From Massilia yuzhufengensis (lineage in GTDB: Bacteria > Pseudomonadota > Gammaproteobacteria > Burkholderiales > Burkholderiaceae_D): a DNA stretch of 64,000 nucleotides. Under the pieces are notes generated by a model. The model did not search any database and was not told the origin of the DNA. It worked only from the letters and a program-made list of their open reading frames with translations. Numbering within the stretch: the stretch's first letter is position 1; each line of letters starts with the position of its first letter. Positions 33,634-42,320 of this stretch are shown piece by piece. The DNA lies in the NCBI RefSeq assembly GCF_900112225.1, contig NZ_FOLD01000003.1, positions 229,552 through 293,551 of the forward strand. The letters are read 5' to 3'. Both the position numbers and the translations under genes were made by a program.

Positions 33634-35280
33634 TCACATGGCAAGGGATGGCGCCTGCGCCTCGCCAGTACTGTCGAGGTCGCTGCATACACGGTTGCGG
33701 CCATTCGCCTTGGCGCGGTAGAGCAGGGCGTCGGTCTGGCGCACGAAACTCTCCGGACTGCCGTCCTCGCCTGGCGCCGCATGGTAGGTACAGGCGCCGG
33801 CACTGGTGGTCGCAATGCCGAAAGGACTCTCGGCGTGCACGATGTTCAGGTCCATGACGGCCAGGCGCAGGCGTTCCGCCACGTAGCGGGCGCCCACCTG
33901 GCCGGTGGCCGGCAGCAGCACCGCGAATTCCTCGCCGCCATAACGGGCCACCAGGTCGCTCGGGCGCGCCAGGCTGTTGCGCAGGGCGCCGGCGACCTGG
34001 CGCAAACAGTCGTCGCCGCTCACGTGACCGTAGCGGTCGTTGTACTTCTTGAAAAAATCGACATCGACCAGCACCAGCGACAACGGGGCACCGGTGCGCC
34101 TGGCGCGGTTGAGTTCCAGCCGCAGGATGTCCTCGAAATGGCGACGGTTGCCGATGCCGGTCAGCCCGTCCTTGGTGACCAGCACCGTCAATTCCTGGTT
34201 GCGCGCCTGCAAGTGCTCCTTCGCAATTACCAAGGCGTCCTCGAGCTCGTCCCGGATCATGATCTGGCGCACCAGCCGTGCTCCCACCATGCCCAGCAGG
34301 ATAACAACCAGCAGCGTCGCGGCCGACATCAGCAGCGTCGATTGGCGCCACTCGGCCAGGATTTCGCGTTTCGACTGGGCCGTGGAAACCAGCATCGGGA
34401 GCTGGTCCACCTTGCGGTAGCTGTACAGGCGCACCACGCCGTCGATGCTGGAACGCGCGGTGGCGGTGCCCACCGGGCCGTAAGTCTTGTACCGCTGAAA
34501 AATCGGGCCGCCCGCGATACTGCTGCCGATCAGTTTTTCATTGAAGGGCCGCCGGTACACCACGGTGCCGTCGTCGAGACCCAGCAGGATGGCGCCGTCC
34601 TTGCCGACGTCGAAACTGTCGTACAGGTCGGCGAAGAAGTCGATCCGGATCGTTCCCAGCGCCACGCCTGCGAAGCTGCCGTCAGGATGCTGCAGGCGGC
34701 GCGACACCGGCAGGACCCACACCCCGGTGGAGCGGCTGCGCACCGGCGTGCCGACGTGCAGGCCCCGCCCGGGATTGTTCAAGTGATACTGGAAATATTC
34801 GCGGTCGGCATTGTTGCCGGCAATTTGCAGCGGATTCGAGGATACCAGCCAGCTCCCATCGGCCCCGTACACGAACAGCCCGTGCAATTCCTTCACTTCC
34901 TTGACCATGGTGTGGATATGGGCGCGCAGGCGGTCGGCGGAGACGGGCGCCATGCCATCGTGCTCGACACGCTCGACCACGCCGGCCAGGACCGTATCGA
35001 CAATCCGGATGGTGCTCTCGGCCTGCGCAGCCAGTGCTCCCGCCATGTTCGACGTGGCCGCGGCATTCTCGGCCAGCCGGCTCTGGCGCGAGGACCAGGC
35101 GCTCCAGGCCTGCGCCGCCGCCAGCAGCACGCAGAACAGGGCCAGCAGCCGGATCGCATAGCGCACGGCAGGGCGCTTCTTCGCACGCAGGCGGGTAATC
35201 GGGGTATGGGCAGGCTGGTTGTGGGTCATCAATAAGGCCGCTGGCGGCGCTGAGATTGCCGGAGCCTTGAGAATAGCCAT
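33634..35280 (-). CDS. Membrane diguanylate cyclase with dCache-type sensor
   Basis: A 548-residue protein: first membrane helix (about residues 40-60), a large periplasmic double-Cache-like sensor (about 65-320, with SNPLQIAGNNADREYFQYH), second helix (about 335-355), then a GGDEF domain (about 385-525). The active-site signature is GGEEF, a functional variant, preceded by FFKKYNDRYGHVSGD. It would make cyclic di-GMP in response to an external ligand. An RxxD inhibitory site is not evident. The start could also be 17 codons downstream (35229). Its presence next to a two-component pair suggests local signalling, not proven. Confidence 0.92.
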   Translation of the reverse strand: MAILKAPAISAPPAALLMTHNQPAHTPITRLRAKKRPAVRYAIRLLALFCVLLAAAQAWSAWSSRQSRLAENAAATSNMAGALAAQAESTIRIVDTVLAGVVERVEHDGMAPVSADRLRAHIHTMVKEVKELHGLFVYGADGSWLVSSNPLQIAGNNADREYFQYHLNNPGRGLHVGTPVRSRSTGVWVLPVSRRLQHPDGSFAGVALGTIRIDFFADLYDSFDVGKDGAILLGLDDGTVVYRRPFNEKLIGSSIAGGPIFQRYKTYGPVGTATARSSIDGVVRLYSYRKVDQLPMLVSTAQSKREILAEWRQSTLLMSAATLLVVILLGMVGARLVRQIMIRDELEDALVIAKEHLQARNQELTVLVTKDGLTGIGNRRHFEDILRLELNRARRTGAPLSLVLVDVDFFKKYNDRYGHVSGDDCLRQVAGALRNSLARPSDLVARYGGEEFAVLLPATGQVGARYVAERLRLAVMDLNIVHAESPFGIATTSAGACTYHAAPGEDGSPESFVRQTDALLYRAKANGRNRVCSDLDSTGEAQAPSLAM

Positions 35281-35328
35281 CGTGCATGAAAAAGTCGAGC
35301 ACGGCGCAGCGCGAGAACGCTGTAACCA

Positions 35329-35730
35329 TTAGTGCGCGATAGGGCCCCTGGAAACGTCCGGGCCGCGCAACAAACCGATGACGGTGTCGATCGCGTAGGG
35401 TTTTGCGGCGTAAGGATAGCTGGCGCCGCTGGCGGCAAGCAGGTCGGGCGCCGTGAAGCCCGAAGTCAGCACGAGCTTGATCCCCGGGTAGAGCCGGCCG
35501 ACGGCCTGCGCCAGTTCCAGCCCGTTCATCCCCGGCATCATGACGTCGGAGAACACGGCGTCGACCCCGGCGCCGGCCGGGCTGGCCAGCATCCGCAGCG
35601 CTTCAGCGCCCGAATACGCGACGATGACGTCGAACCCATGGTAGCTGAGCAGCGAGGCGGCAATATCGGCCAGGTCGGCCATGTCGTCGACCACCAGGAT
35701 CTTGTGCATCCGCGCTGGGTGCGCGCTCAT
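35329..35730 (-). CDS. Single-domain response regulator
   Basis: This 133-residue protein is a receiver domain only: HKILVVDDMADLADI with the acidic pair, the phosphoacceptor Asp in FSDVMMPGMNG, the threonine/serine switch in LVLTSGF, and the lysine in AAKPYAID. It has no output domain. Its start overlaps the stop of the histidine kinase gene by four bases, so that kinase is its likely partner. Confidence 0.92.
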   Translation of the reverse strand: MSAHPARMHKILVVDDMADLADIAASLLSYHGFDVIVAYSGAEALRMLASPAGAGVDAVFSDVMMPGMNGLELAQAVGRLYPGIKLVLTSGFTAPDLLAASGASYPYAAKPYAIDTVIGLLRGPDVSRGPIAH

Positions 35731-36905
35731 CGGGCCGCGGCCGCGGCCGCGTCCGCCGACTGGAAGCCTGCCGGCAGGCGCGGCATGGTCAGGGTAAAGG
35801 TCGTGCCGTCGACCTCATCCGAGGCTACGCGCAGGTGTCCGCCGTGGCCGTGGACGATTTCACGCGAAATGAACAGGCCAATGCCCAGGCTGGTGCGTTC
35901 GGTGTAGTCGCTGCTGGCGTTGGCGGCGATACGGACCATGGGGTCGAAGATCGCGCCGAGCTTGTCCGGCGCCACCGGGGCGCCATGGTTGTTGACCGTG
36001 ATGACGATATCGTCGCCTGCGGCCTTCAGATGGACCCGCACCGGCACCTCCGCATTACCGTACTGCAGCGCATTGCCGATCAGGTTCGACATGACCTGGG
36101 CAATCCGGGCTTCATCGAAAATCGCGTCCAGCTGCGGCGGCGCCTGCAGTTCGATCAGCTTTTCCGGATGATAGGTACGCAGCTCGTTCACGACCTCGTC
36201 GCACAGCGCGACCAGGCTTCCCTGCTTGACCCGGATCGGGATGCCGGGGCCGAGGTGGGTGCGGGTGAAGTCGATCAGGTCATTGATCAGTTTGCTCATG
36301 CGCTTGCCGCTGTTGAACATGCGCGTCGCCACCAGCACGTATTTGGGCGGGATATCGTTGGACTGCATGATGTAGCTCGATCCCGTGACCACGGTGCCGA
36401 GCGGATTGCGCAGGTCGTGGCCCAGGATCGCCAGGAACATGTTCTGGGACTGCTTGACCATGGTTTCGTAGCGCGCGATCGATTCGGCCAGCGCCTGATC
36501 GATCGATTCGTTGAAGCGCGTCACGTCGTTCATGTCGGTGGGCTGGTCGTCGCGCATGCTGGCGGCCCACAAGGTCAGTACGCTGGCGCGCAGGGCGCGG
36601 TATTCGGACACCAGTTGCACCACGGTGTAGCCGGACAGCAGGCGCGCTTCGGCGTGGGTTTCAGCAGCACTTTCGCCCTCGCCACGCTCGCCGAGCCCCT
36701 TAGACTTGGCATCCTGTTCGATGTCCGATTGTGGCGTCCCCAGGTCGGACGAAATGGCCAGCAACATTTGCCGCGCGTGGTCGCGCAGCTCGGTGTCGTC
36801 CATCGTCAGGGCTGGTGGTTCAATAGTACGTGCGAAATCTTCCCAGGCTTGGAGGATCGGCTCCATATTCTCGCGTATGAAACTGCCCAATCGATATGTA
36901 GTCAT
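35727..36905 (-). CDS. Sensor histidine kinase with RsbRD-like N-terminal domain
   Basis: I start at MTTYRLGSFIRENMEPILQA (392 residues), preceded by AAGGTG; a longer frame from 36941 lacks a ribosome site. The first 150 residues resemble the RsbT co-antagonist RsbRD N-terminal sensor domain (ILQAWEDFARTI). The dimerisation and phosphorylation box is ILGHDLRNPLGTVV with the catalytic His; the ATP-binding part has NLIGNALQYGN and LGIGLFISREIV. No membrane helices, so it is a cytoplasmic sensor. It is co-transcribed with the receiver gene downstream. Confidence 0.9.
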   Translation of the reverse strand: MTTYRLGSFIRENMEPILQAWEDFARTIEPPALTMDDTELRDHARQMLLAISSDLGTPQSDIEQDAKSKGLGERGEGESAAETHAEARLLSGYTVVQLVSEYRALRASVLTLWAASMRDDQPTDMNDVTRFNESIDQALAESIARYETMVKQSQNMFLAILGHDLRNPLGTVVTGSSYIMQSNDIPPKYVLVATRMFNSGKRMSKLINDLIDFTRTHLGPGIPIRVKQGSLVALCDEVVNELRTYHPEKLIELQAPPQLDAIFDEARIAQVMSNLIGNALQYGNAEVPVRVHLKAAGDDIVITVNNHGAPVAPDKLGAIFDPMVRIAANASSDYTERTSLGIGLFISREIVHGHGGHLRVASDEVDGTTFTLTMPRLPAGFQSADAAAAAAR

Positions 36906-37209
36906 TAACACCTTATATGCCCCAGATCCGCAGAATTGCATCGGATGGGTTTCTTCATATTAACAGTCATTCTCCGTATTCATCGAAATGCGCCTGAATG
37001 CACGGAAATGAAATGAAATCCGAAATAATTAGGTGAATCGCAGAAAAGCCTGTATCTTCCATCTCGCACTACATCAAGTCGTTGTTATTGTTGGTCTTTC
37101 TCTCCAGTCTCGCCGTTCGGCGGTCCCGTTTGATGTCCTCCTGTTTCACCCCCTCTTGGTCGGATGTGCACCCGGGCGTTTTTGCCCATGCAAATACAAG
37201 GAATGTAAA
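36906..37209. promoter_or_regulatory. Upstream region and long leader of cspA
   Basis: This 304-base gap divides the histidine kinase (minus) from cspA (plus) and holds both promoters. The part before cspA is long and T-rich, fitting the extended 5' leaders of cold-shock genes, whose folding changes with temperature. I see AAGGAA as the cspA ribosome site but could not fix the promoter or a cold-box sequence. Confidence 0.45.
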
Positions 37210-37419
37210 ATGACTACTCAAACTGGCACCGTCAAATGGTTTAATGACTCCAAGGGCTTCGGCTTTATCACCCCTGATGCAGGCGGTGGCGACCTGTTCG
37301 CTCACTTCCAGGACATCCAGTCGGAAGGCTTCAAGAGCCTGGCCGAAAACCAGCGCGTTTCGTTCGAGCGCTCGACGGGTCCTAAAGGCGAAAAAGCCGG
37401 CAATATCCGCGCGATCTAA
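37210..37419 (+). CDS. cspA: Cold shock protein, CspA family
   Basis: A 69-residue OB-fold nucleic-acid chaperone. Both RNA-binding motifs are present: KGFGFITP (RNP1 type) and LFAHFQDI (RNP2 type, with Phe for the usual Val). The start [16 protein letters not shown] is diagnostic. It would bind single-stranded RNA to melt structure in the cold. Followed by a strong terminator. It is a single-gene unit. Confidence 0.97.
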   Translation: MTTQTGTVKWFNDSKGFGFITPDAGGGDLFAHFQDIQSEGFKSLAENQRVSFERSTGPKGEKAGNIRAI

Positions 37420-37476
37420 TCAGCCAGCCTGATTGACGGCGCGCACCACGCAGATAGCGTGGGCGAGGCCGCAGCG

Positions 37477-37503
37477 AAAAAACCCGCCAATTGGCGGGTT
37501 TTT
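37477..37503 (+). terminator. Terminator between cspA and the M50-like gene
   Basis: AACCCGCCAATTGGCGGGTT is a perfect 20-base palindrome flanked by A and T runs, so it can stop transcription from both sides. It serves cspA and the convergent gene at 37526-38044. Confidence 0.9.
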
Positions 37504-37525
37504 GCTTTGGCGGGCGGCGTGCGCG

Positions 37526-38044
37526 TCAGCGCATGAAGCGATCCAGCCCGACGATGGCCGTCACGGCCAGCGAGGCCACCGCGTAGCACGCGAGCTGGTC
37601 CTTCCACGTCAATTGCAGCCGCCGGCTGCCCTTGACCACCAATACGGCCAGGCCGGCCGCCACCAGCACCGGCAGCGTCCACTTCCCCATCCCCAGGAAC
37701 AGGCTCACCCGCGCCTCGTCGTTCGGATGCATCACGCTGACCAGGCCTGCCACCAGGCGCATGAAGAAGGCCACGTACAGGAAGGCGAACACCCGCGCCG
37801 ACCCGCCGCGCATGACCAGCAGGTAAGCGACGATGCCCTGGATGATGGTCACGACCGGCCCGGCGCCGTCGGCCAGCGCCCGCTGCCAGGGCTCGGTGGC
37901 CGACAGGTAGCTGACGGCGTTCAGGCCGAAGCGCATCTCGAAGCCGAATGCCGCGCCCATGAGCCAGTGGGCGGATTCGTGGACCAGGTTGGTGAGCAAG
38001 AAAACGAGGACGAGCCAGGGGAAGAAGGATGCTTTCAGTTTCAT
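37526..38044 (-). CDS. Small M50-like membrane protein
   Basis: A 172-residue integral membrane protein with about five helices. Residues 23-27 read HESAH, an HExxH zinc site at the end of the first helix, and ADGAGPVVT lies in a later segment, loosely recalling the second metal-binding region of site-2 proteases. It is much shorter than typical RseP. A metalloprotease function is possible but unproven; neighbours give no clue to a substrate. Confidence 0.6.
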   Translation of the reverse strand: MKLKASFFPWLVLVFLLTNLVHESAHWLMGAAFGFEMRFGLNAVSYLSATEPWQRALADGAGPVVTIIQGIVAYLLVMRGGSARVFAFLYVAFFMRLVAGLVSVMHPNDEARVSLFLGMGKWTLPVLVAAGLAVLVVKGSRRLQLTWKDQLACYAVASLAVTAIVGLDRFMR

Positions 38045-38123
38045 CGGAAGGATCTGGACGGGTGAAGGAGGAGCTGCCTCACTCTACCGTTGTTTACTCG
38101 CCGTGCCAATCTGACTAGAATGG

Positions 38124-38137
38124 GTTAAACGTTTTCC
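38124..38137. promoter_or_regulatory. LacI-type operator before the alginate lyase gene
   Basis: GTTAAACGTTTTCC lies 13 bases before the lyase start, over or next to the promoter. The same 14-mer is repeated at 41087-41100, a relative with one change is at 47195-47208 (other strand), and an 18-base palindrome GAGTTAAACGTTTAACTC is at 42287-42304. The central AAACGTTT matches sites of GalR/LacI-type repressors; the gene for such a repressor lies at 41164-42156. Confidence 0.82.
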
Positions 38138-38149
38138 AAGGAGACCCGG

Positions 38150-39148
38150 ATGCCTTGTCATCACCCCATTTCAAACAGCCGCTTTCATGGCCGGATCTCC
38201 GGCATCGCCGCAGCCTTGCTGCTGGCCCTGGGGCAGGGCAGCGCCCTGGCCTGCGAAGCCCCGCCACCCCCGGTGCGCGACATCGACGCCAACCGCTACT
38301 ACACGGACGCACGCAGCTCGATCATCGACCCGGTGCTCAAGGCCCGCAACGAGGCGGCGGTGAAGCCGGTGAACGACTACCTGGAAGTGGTGGCGCGCGC
38401 CGCCGACGCCTGGCAGCGCAAGCAGGACCCGGCCGAGGCCCGCTGCGCGCTCGGCTGGCTGCAAGCCTGGGCGGACCAGGGCGCCTTGCTCGGCAAGATG
38501 ACGACCAACCAGTCCTACTACACCCGCAAGTGGACCCTGGGCGGCCTGGCCCTGAGCTACGCGCGGGTGCGGGCGGCGGCTGCGCCGGCCCAGCGCCAGG
38601 CCATCGAAGCCTGGTTCCGCAGCCTGGCCGACGCCACCATCGCCCACTCGGACGCGCACAAGGGCGTGCGCAACAACCACTATTACTGGGAAGGGCTGGC
38701 CGTAACCGCGGTCGGCGCGGTCACCGGTGACGCGCGCTACCTGGCCTGGGGCCGCAAGGTGTTCGACGATGCGATGCTGCAGGTGCAGCCGGACGGCGCG
38801 CTGCCGCTGGAAATGGCGCGCGCCGCCAAGGCCCTGCATTACCACCTGTACGCAGCTGCGCCACTGGTCATGATGGCCTCGATCCTCGATGTGCAGCACC
38901 CGGCGCTGGAGCGGCTGCTGCGCTTCTCGGCCGACGGCATCCAGGACCCGGCGGTGTTCGAGCGCATGGCCGGCGTAGCGCAGGAACGGCCGTCGCGCAT
39001 GCCGGGCTGGATCGCGATCCACGACCGCCATGCGCCGCAGCCGCTGTCCAGCGCCGCGCCGCCGGCCAACAACTGGGACGCCCGCATGGGGGGCGACCGC
39101 AGCCTGGCCAATCCGCTGGAACACCTGCGGGGCCAGCCACGCGGCTGA
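38150..39148 (+). CDS. algL: Alginate lyase-type polysaccharide lyase (PL5-like)
   Basis: A 332-residue secreted enzyme with a signal peptide ending near SALACEAPP and an alpha-toroid fold. Segments such as GKMTTNQSYYTRKWTLGG and RNNHYYWEGLAV (with the catalytic Asn-His and Tyr region) match PL5 mannuronate lyases. It would cleave alginate or a related polyuronate by beta-elimination, giving 4,5-unsaturated ends. GGAG precedes the start, and a LacI operator lies 13 bases upstream. In some bacteria AlgL serves alginate export; here the catabolic neighbours point to degradation. Confidence 0.82.
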   Translation: MPCHHPISNSRFHGRISGIAAALLLALGQGSALACEAPPPPVRDIDANRYYTDARSSIIDPVLKARNEAAVKPVNDYLEVVARAADAWQRKQDPAEARCALGWLQAWADQGALLGKMTTNQSYYTRKWTLGGLALSYARVRAAAAPAQRQAIEAWFRSLADATIAHSDAHKGVRNNHYYWEGLAVTAVGAVTGDARYLAWGRKVFDDAMLQVQPDGALPLEMARAAKALHYHLYAAAPLVMMASILDVQHPALERLLRFSADGIQDPAVFERMAGVAQERPSRMPGWIAIHDRHAPQPLSSAAPPANNWDARMGGDRSLANPLEHLRGQPRG

Positions 39149-39163
39149 TTTTTTACCACGCGG

Positions 39164-39206
39164 TAAAAAAAAGTGCCCGGACCGCGGCAGGGCCGCAGGT
39201 CCGGGC
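39164..39206 (-). terminator. Terminator of the second lyase gene
   Basis: GCCCGGACC and GGTCCGGGC pair around a G/C-rich loop; read on the minus strand a run of eight T follows. It lies 39 bases past the stop of the lyase gene at 39245-41071. On the plus side it can also stop the algL transcript, though without a good T run. Confidence 0.75.
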
Positions 39207-39244
39207 AAAAGCGGGAGACCCCCCGCATAGAGAGACTGTCCGGC

Positions 39245-41071
39245 TTACTGGTAGCGGATGGTCCAGCTGACCACCAGGGGCTCGCGCATGCTGAACGGGC
39301 CGCTGCTGCAGCTCACCACGGTATTCATCTGGCCGTAGGGCGCGCGATATAGCTCGCTCCCCGCCGCCGGCTGCGCCGTGCATGCCGCCAGTCCGTCCAC
39401 CTCGAAGGCCTGCACGGCACCTTCCTTGAAGCGCACCTTGCCGCCCTCGATGGTGGCGCCGCTCGAGAACGAGCCGAATTCCAGCGTCAGCTTCGACACC
39501 TCGAGCGGTGCGCTCGGCGTGTAGCGGTCGGTGCGCGTGATGGCGCCCGGCTGCAGGCTGTATTCGGTCTCGACGCGGATGCGCGCATCCTTCACCGGCA
39601 GGTTCTTGCCCAGCAGGGTCAAGGCATCCTGGCGATAGCTGAGCACCTGGCCGCGACCGCGCGGCGCGGCCTGGATGTCCTTCATCCATGCGGTGGCCAT
39701 CAGTTCGCTGCCGTCGGCGAGTGTAAATTTGGGCATCAGCTGCGGGTGCGCATGGCCGCTGTCGGCCACGCCGGCCACGATGTTGTGGGCGAAGGGCAGC
39801 GGGTAATACGGGCTGTTCGCATGCTGGCTCTGGCCGCCGTTGATCACCGACAGGCTGAACACATGGCCCTTGTCGCGCCAGATGGCCAGCGCCCGGTCAT
39901 GTTCGCCGCGCGCGAAGCGGGTCAGGCTGAATGCGGGGCGGGTGCGTTCCAGCCAGGCTGCCAGGTCCTTGCGCGGCACGACGTCCTTCATGCCGGCCTT
40001 GTTCCACATTTCGTTGGTGGCGATGAGCTGGTGCAGCAGCGAGAAGTTCTCGCCCAGGATGCGGTGCTTGCCGCGGTAGGTATCGGTGCGGCGTCCGCCA
40101 TTCCACATGTCGACCGAACGCATCGCCGGGTTGTACCAGAAGCGCATGTAGCGCTCGGCGATGCGCGCCGAGTAGGCGTAGGCGTACTCCTTTTCCTCGG
40201 GACTGAGCACGCCCAGGTAGGCGGCAGTCGACAGGATTTCCAGCATCGCCGTCTCGCCGTACGGGCCCAGGCTGCGGCCCATGGTAAAGCCGGTGCCGTC
40301 GGCGGTGGCGCTGTTCAGCGCGACTTCGGCCGAGCGGCGCAGCAGGGCTTTCAGTTCGGGCGTGACTTCGAGGCCGGTCTCGATGAAGCGCTCGCAGATC
40401 TCGGCTGCCAGCAGGATGCTGTAGCGGTCGAAACGGCCCTGGCCGTCGGTCTCGTCGCTGAAGCCGTACTCGCCTGAATAGGCGGCGTAGTGCTTCATCA
40501 TCTTGTCGAGCAGGACCTCGCTGCCGGCGGTGTCTTCCCAGCCCATCAGCATGCGCAGGCGCGCGATGCTGAAGGCCACGCCATAGTAGTTGGTCGGCAG
40601 GCTCACCAGCTCGTAGCTGGGCACCCGCACGAAGCTGCGCCAGTCGAGCTGCTTGCGCAGCTTGTCCAGCGTAGCGGGGCGCACCGCGCGTTCCAGCAGG
40701 CCGGCCTGCTTCAGGCGGTGCAGCGCGCCGATGTAGTAATAGATGCCCCAGGTCTCGTTGTCCATGCCGACGGTCAGGTCGGCCAGGTCGGCATAGTCGC
40801 GCAGCATGCCGGGCAGGCGCGGGTCGTCCTTCGGCAGGTGCAGCAGCAGGTCGGCCAGCCCGGTCGCCACTTTACCGGGCAGGAACTTGTCCTTGGCTTT
40901 GAACGATTCCCGCCCTTCGATGGTCGTGCCTTCCCGTTCCTTTACCAGCTTCTGGAACAGCGTCTCGAGCTGCGGGTAAGCCTGCGCTACGCTGCGCTGC
41001 AGGGGCGGCGTGGCATGGGCGGGGGCGGCCAGCAGGGATGCTGCCGCCAGCAGGGGAAGGGCGTGGCGCAT
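39245..41071 (-). CDS. Putative secreted polysaccharide lyase (alpha-toroid type)
   Basis: I start at MRHALPLLAAASLLAAPAHA, a signal peptide, preceded by CCGGAG; 608 residues. The first 350 residues look helical, like an alpha/alpha-toroid (TNYYGVAFSIARLRMLMGWE, LGPYGETAMLEILSTAAYLG), and the rest is beta-rich (FARGEHDRALAIWRDKGHVF; HANSPYYPLPFAHNIVAGV). This layout fits PL8/PL15/PL17/PL38-type lyases, but I cannot name the family. Conserved Asn, His, Tyr (NTNYYG region, YRGKHRILGENFS) may be catalytic. A LacI operator is upstream. It likely acts on a uronic-acid polymer. Confidence 0.65.
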   Translation of the reverse strand: MRHALPLLAAASLLAAPAHATPPLQRSVAQAYPQLETLFQKLVKEREGTTIEGRESFKAKDKFLPGKVATGLADLLLHLPKDDPRLPGMLRDYADLADLTVGMDNETWGIYYYIGALHRLKQAGLLERAVRPATLDKLRKQLDWRSFVRVPSYELVSLPTNYYGVAFSIARLRMLMGWEDTAGSEVLLDKMMKHYAAYSGEYGFSDETDGQGRFDRYSILLAAEICERFIETGLEVTPELKALLRRSAEVALNSATADGTGFTMGRSLGPYGETAMLEILSTAAYLGVLSPEEKEYAYAYSARIAERYMRFWYNPAMRSVDMWNGGRRTDTYRGKHRILGENFSLLHQLIATNEMWNKAGMKDVVPRKDLAAWLERTRPAFSLTRFARGEHDRALAIWRDKGHVFSLSVINGGQSQHANSPYYPLPFAHNIVAGVADSGHAHPQLMPKFTLADGSELMATAWMKDIQAAPRGRGQVLSYRQDALTLLGKNLPVKDARIRVETEYSLQPGAITRTDRYTPSAPLEVSKLTLEFGSFSSGATIEGGKVRFKEGAVQAFEVDGLAACTAQPAAGSELYRAPYGQMNTVVSCSSGPFSMREPLVVSWTIRYQ

Positions 41072-41086
41072 GGGGTCTCCGGGTTT

Positions 41087-41100
41087 GTTAAACGTTTTCC
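41087..41100. promoter_or_regulatory. LacI-type operator before the second lyase gene
   Basis: GTTAAACGTTTTCC, identical to the site at 38124-38137, lies 16 bases before the start codon at 41071 (gene on the minus strand). Spacing to the start is nearly the same as for algL, so the two lyases are probably repressed together. Confidence 0.8.
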
Positions 41101-41163
41101 TAAGCATAGGGCAACGTTCCCGGAATGTAAAGTATTGCTGGGCCAGATTGTGTGGCAGCGGCG

Positions 41164-42156
41164 TTAAGATCTAGCCAGGGTCGAGGCACGCAGCACCAGC
41201 TGCGGCGCCACCTTGGTCAGCTTCTCGACCGGCTCGCCGCGGATCACCGCCAAGAGCTTGGTCATGGCGGTGGCGCCCATGCGCTCGCTCTGCAGGTCGA
41301 CCGTGGTCAGCGCCGGGCTCACATACTTCCCGTAGGGGATATTGTCGAAGCCGACCACCGACAGATCGCGCGGGATCGACAGGCCCAGGTTGGCCGCCTC
41401 CTTCATGAAGCCCAGCGCCATCAGGTCGTTGTAGCAGATGACGGCATCCGGGCGGCTGGCGCCCAGCACAATGCTCGAGCACATGCGTTCGCCCTCGGCG
41501 CTGGACGGCGCCTCGCCATCGAACACCGCCAGTTCCATCCCGGCCGCGTTCAGGCATTCATAGATGCCGCCCAGGCGTTCCTCGTCGCGGCGCGACTTGG
41601 AAAAGCCGAGGTAGGCGATGCGCTTGTGCCCGAGCATGCGCAGATGCTGGGCCAGCATGAAGGCGCCGCCATGGTCGTCGCTGGCCACGGTGGGAATCGG
41701 CAGCTCGTTGAGGGAGCCGAAGAACACCAGCGGCTTGTCGATGTCGGCCATCCAGCCCATGTCCTTTTCGCGCAGGCGCGAGAACACGATCATGCCGTCC
41801 ACGCGCCGGCTCAGTTCTTCCAGCGTACGGCGCTCGCGGCTCGGGGTCTCTTCGGTATCGACCAGCAGCACCGAGAATTCATGGTCGTGCGCGACCCGGT
41901 TGGCGCCTTTCAGGATGGAGCTGAAGTGCGGGTTGGTGATGTCCAGCACCGACAGCCCGATGGTGTTGGTGCGCCCGGTGATCATGGACTTGGCCAGCGG
42001 GTTGGACTTGTAGCCCAGGTTGGCGATGGCCACGTCCAGCGCCGCCTCGACCTTGGGCGAGAAGCGCTGGGCACCGTTGATGTACTTGGAAACGGTGGCG
42101 GTGGACACCTGGGCGGCAGCGGCGACGTCGCGGATGGTCGGGGCGGAGCTTTTCAT
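41164..42156 (-). CDS. LacI-family transcriptional repressor of the uronan locus
   Basis: A 330-residue regulator with an N-terminal LacI helix-turn-helix and hinge (TIRDVAAAAQVSTATVSKYI, then NPLAKSMITGRTNTIGL) and a periplasmic-binding-like effector domain (SVVGFDNIPYGKYVSPALTT). The last bases reach 41164, 63 bases from the operator before the second lyase gene. It would bind the four AAACGTTT-centred sites and leave them on binding a uronate or oligouronate. Other LacI proteins of the genome cannot be excluded as the binder. Confidence 0.93.
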   Translation of the reverse strand: MKSSAPTIRDVAAAAQVSTATVSKYINGAQRFSPKVEAALDVAIANLGYKSNPLAKSMITGRTNTIGLSVLDITNPHFSSILKGANRVAHDHEFSVLLVDTEETPSRERRTLEELSRRVDGMIVFSRLREKDMGWMADIDKPLVFFGSLNELPIPTVASDDHGGAFMLAQHLRMLGHKRIAYLGFSKSRRDEERLGGIYECLNAAGMELAVFDGEAPSSAEGERMCSSIVLGASRPDAVICYNDLMALGFMKEAANLGLSIPRDLSVVGFDNIPYGKYVSPALTTVDLQSERMGATAMTKLLAVIRGEPVEKLTKVAPQLVLRASTLARS

Positions 42157-42286
42157 GATCGGGTAATCGTTATTTGACAGAGCATCTTATCACGCGTGCA
42201 CCGGTAAAAGATGACGGCCTGCGGGGGCAGCTTGCATCAATTCAGGCAGTATCGGCATTGACGCAAGGGCTGGTTCGGCTATACTT

Positions 42287-42304
42287 GAGTTAAACGTTTA
42301 ACTC
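42287..42304. promoter_or_regulatory. Perfect LacI-type palindromic operator before udh
   Basis: GAGTTAAACGTTTAACTC is a perfect 18-base palindrome between the divergent repressor and uronate dehydrogenase genes, 16 bases before the udh start. It is the best-formed copy of the operator family and is placed to control both udh and, more weakly, the repressor's own promoter. Confidence 0.88.
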
Positions 42305-42320
42305 ACACCGGAGCCCATCC

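Noticed and set aside
37033..37209. Longer N-terminal extension of cspA
   Set aside because: The frame is open but the sequence lacks family similarity and the AAGGAA site and conserved start are at 37210.
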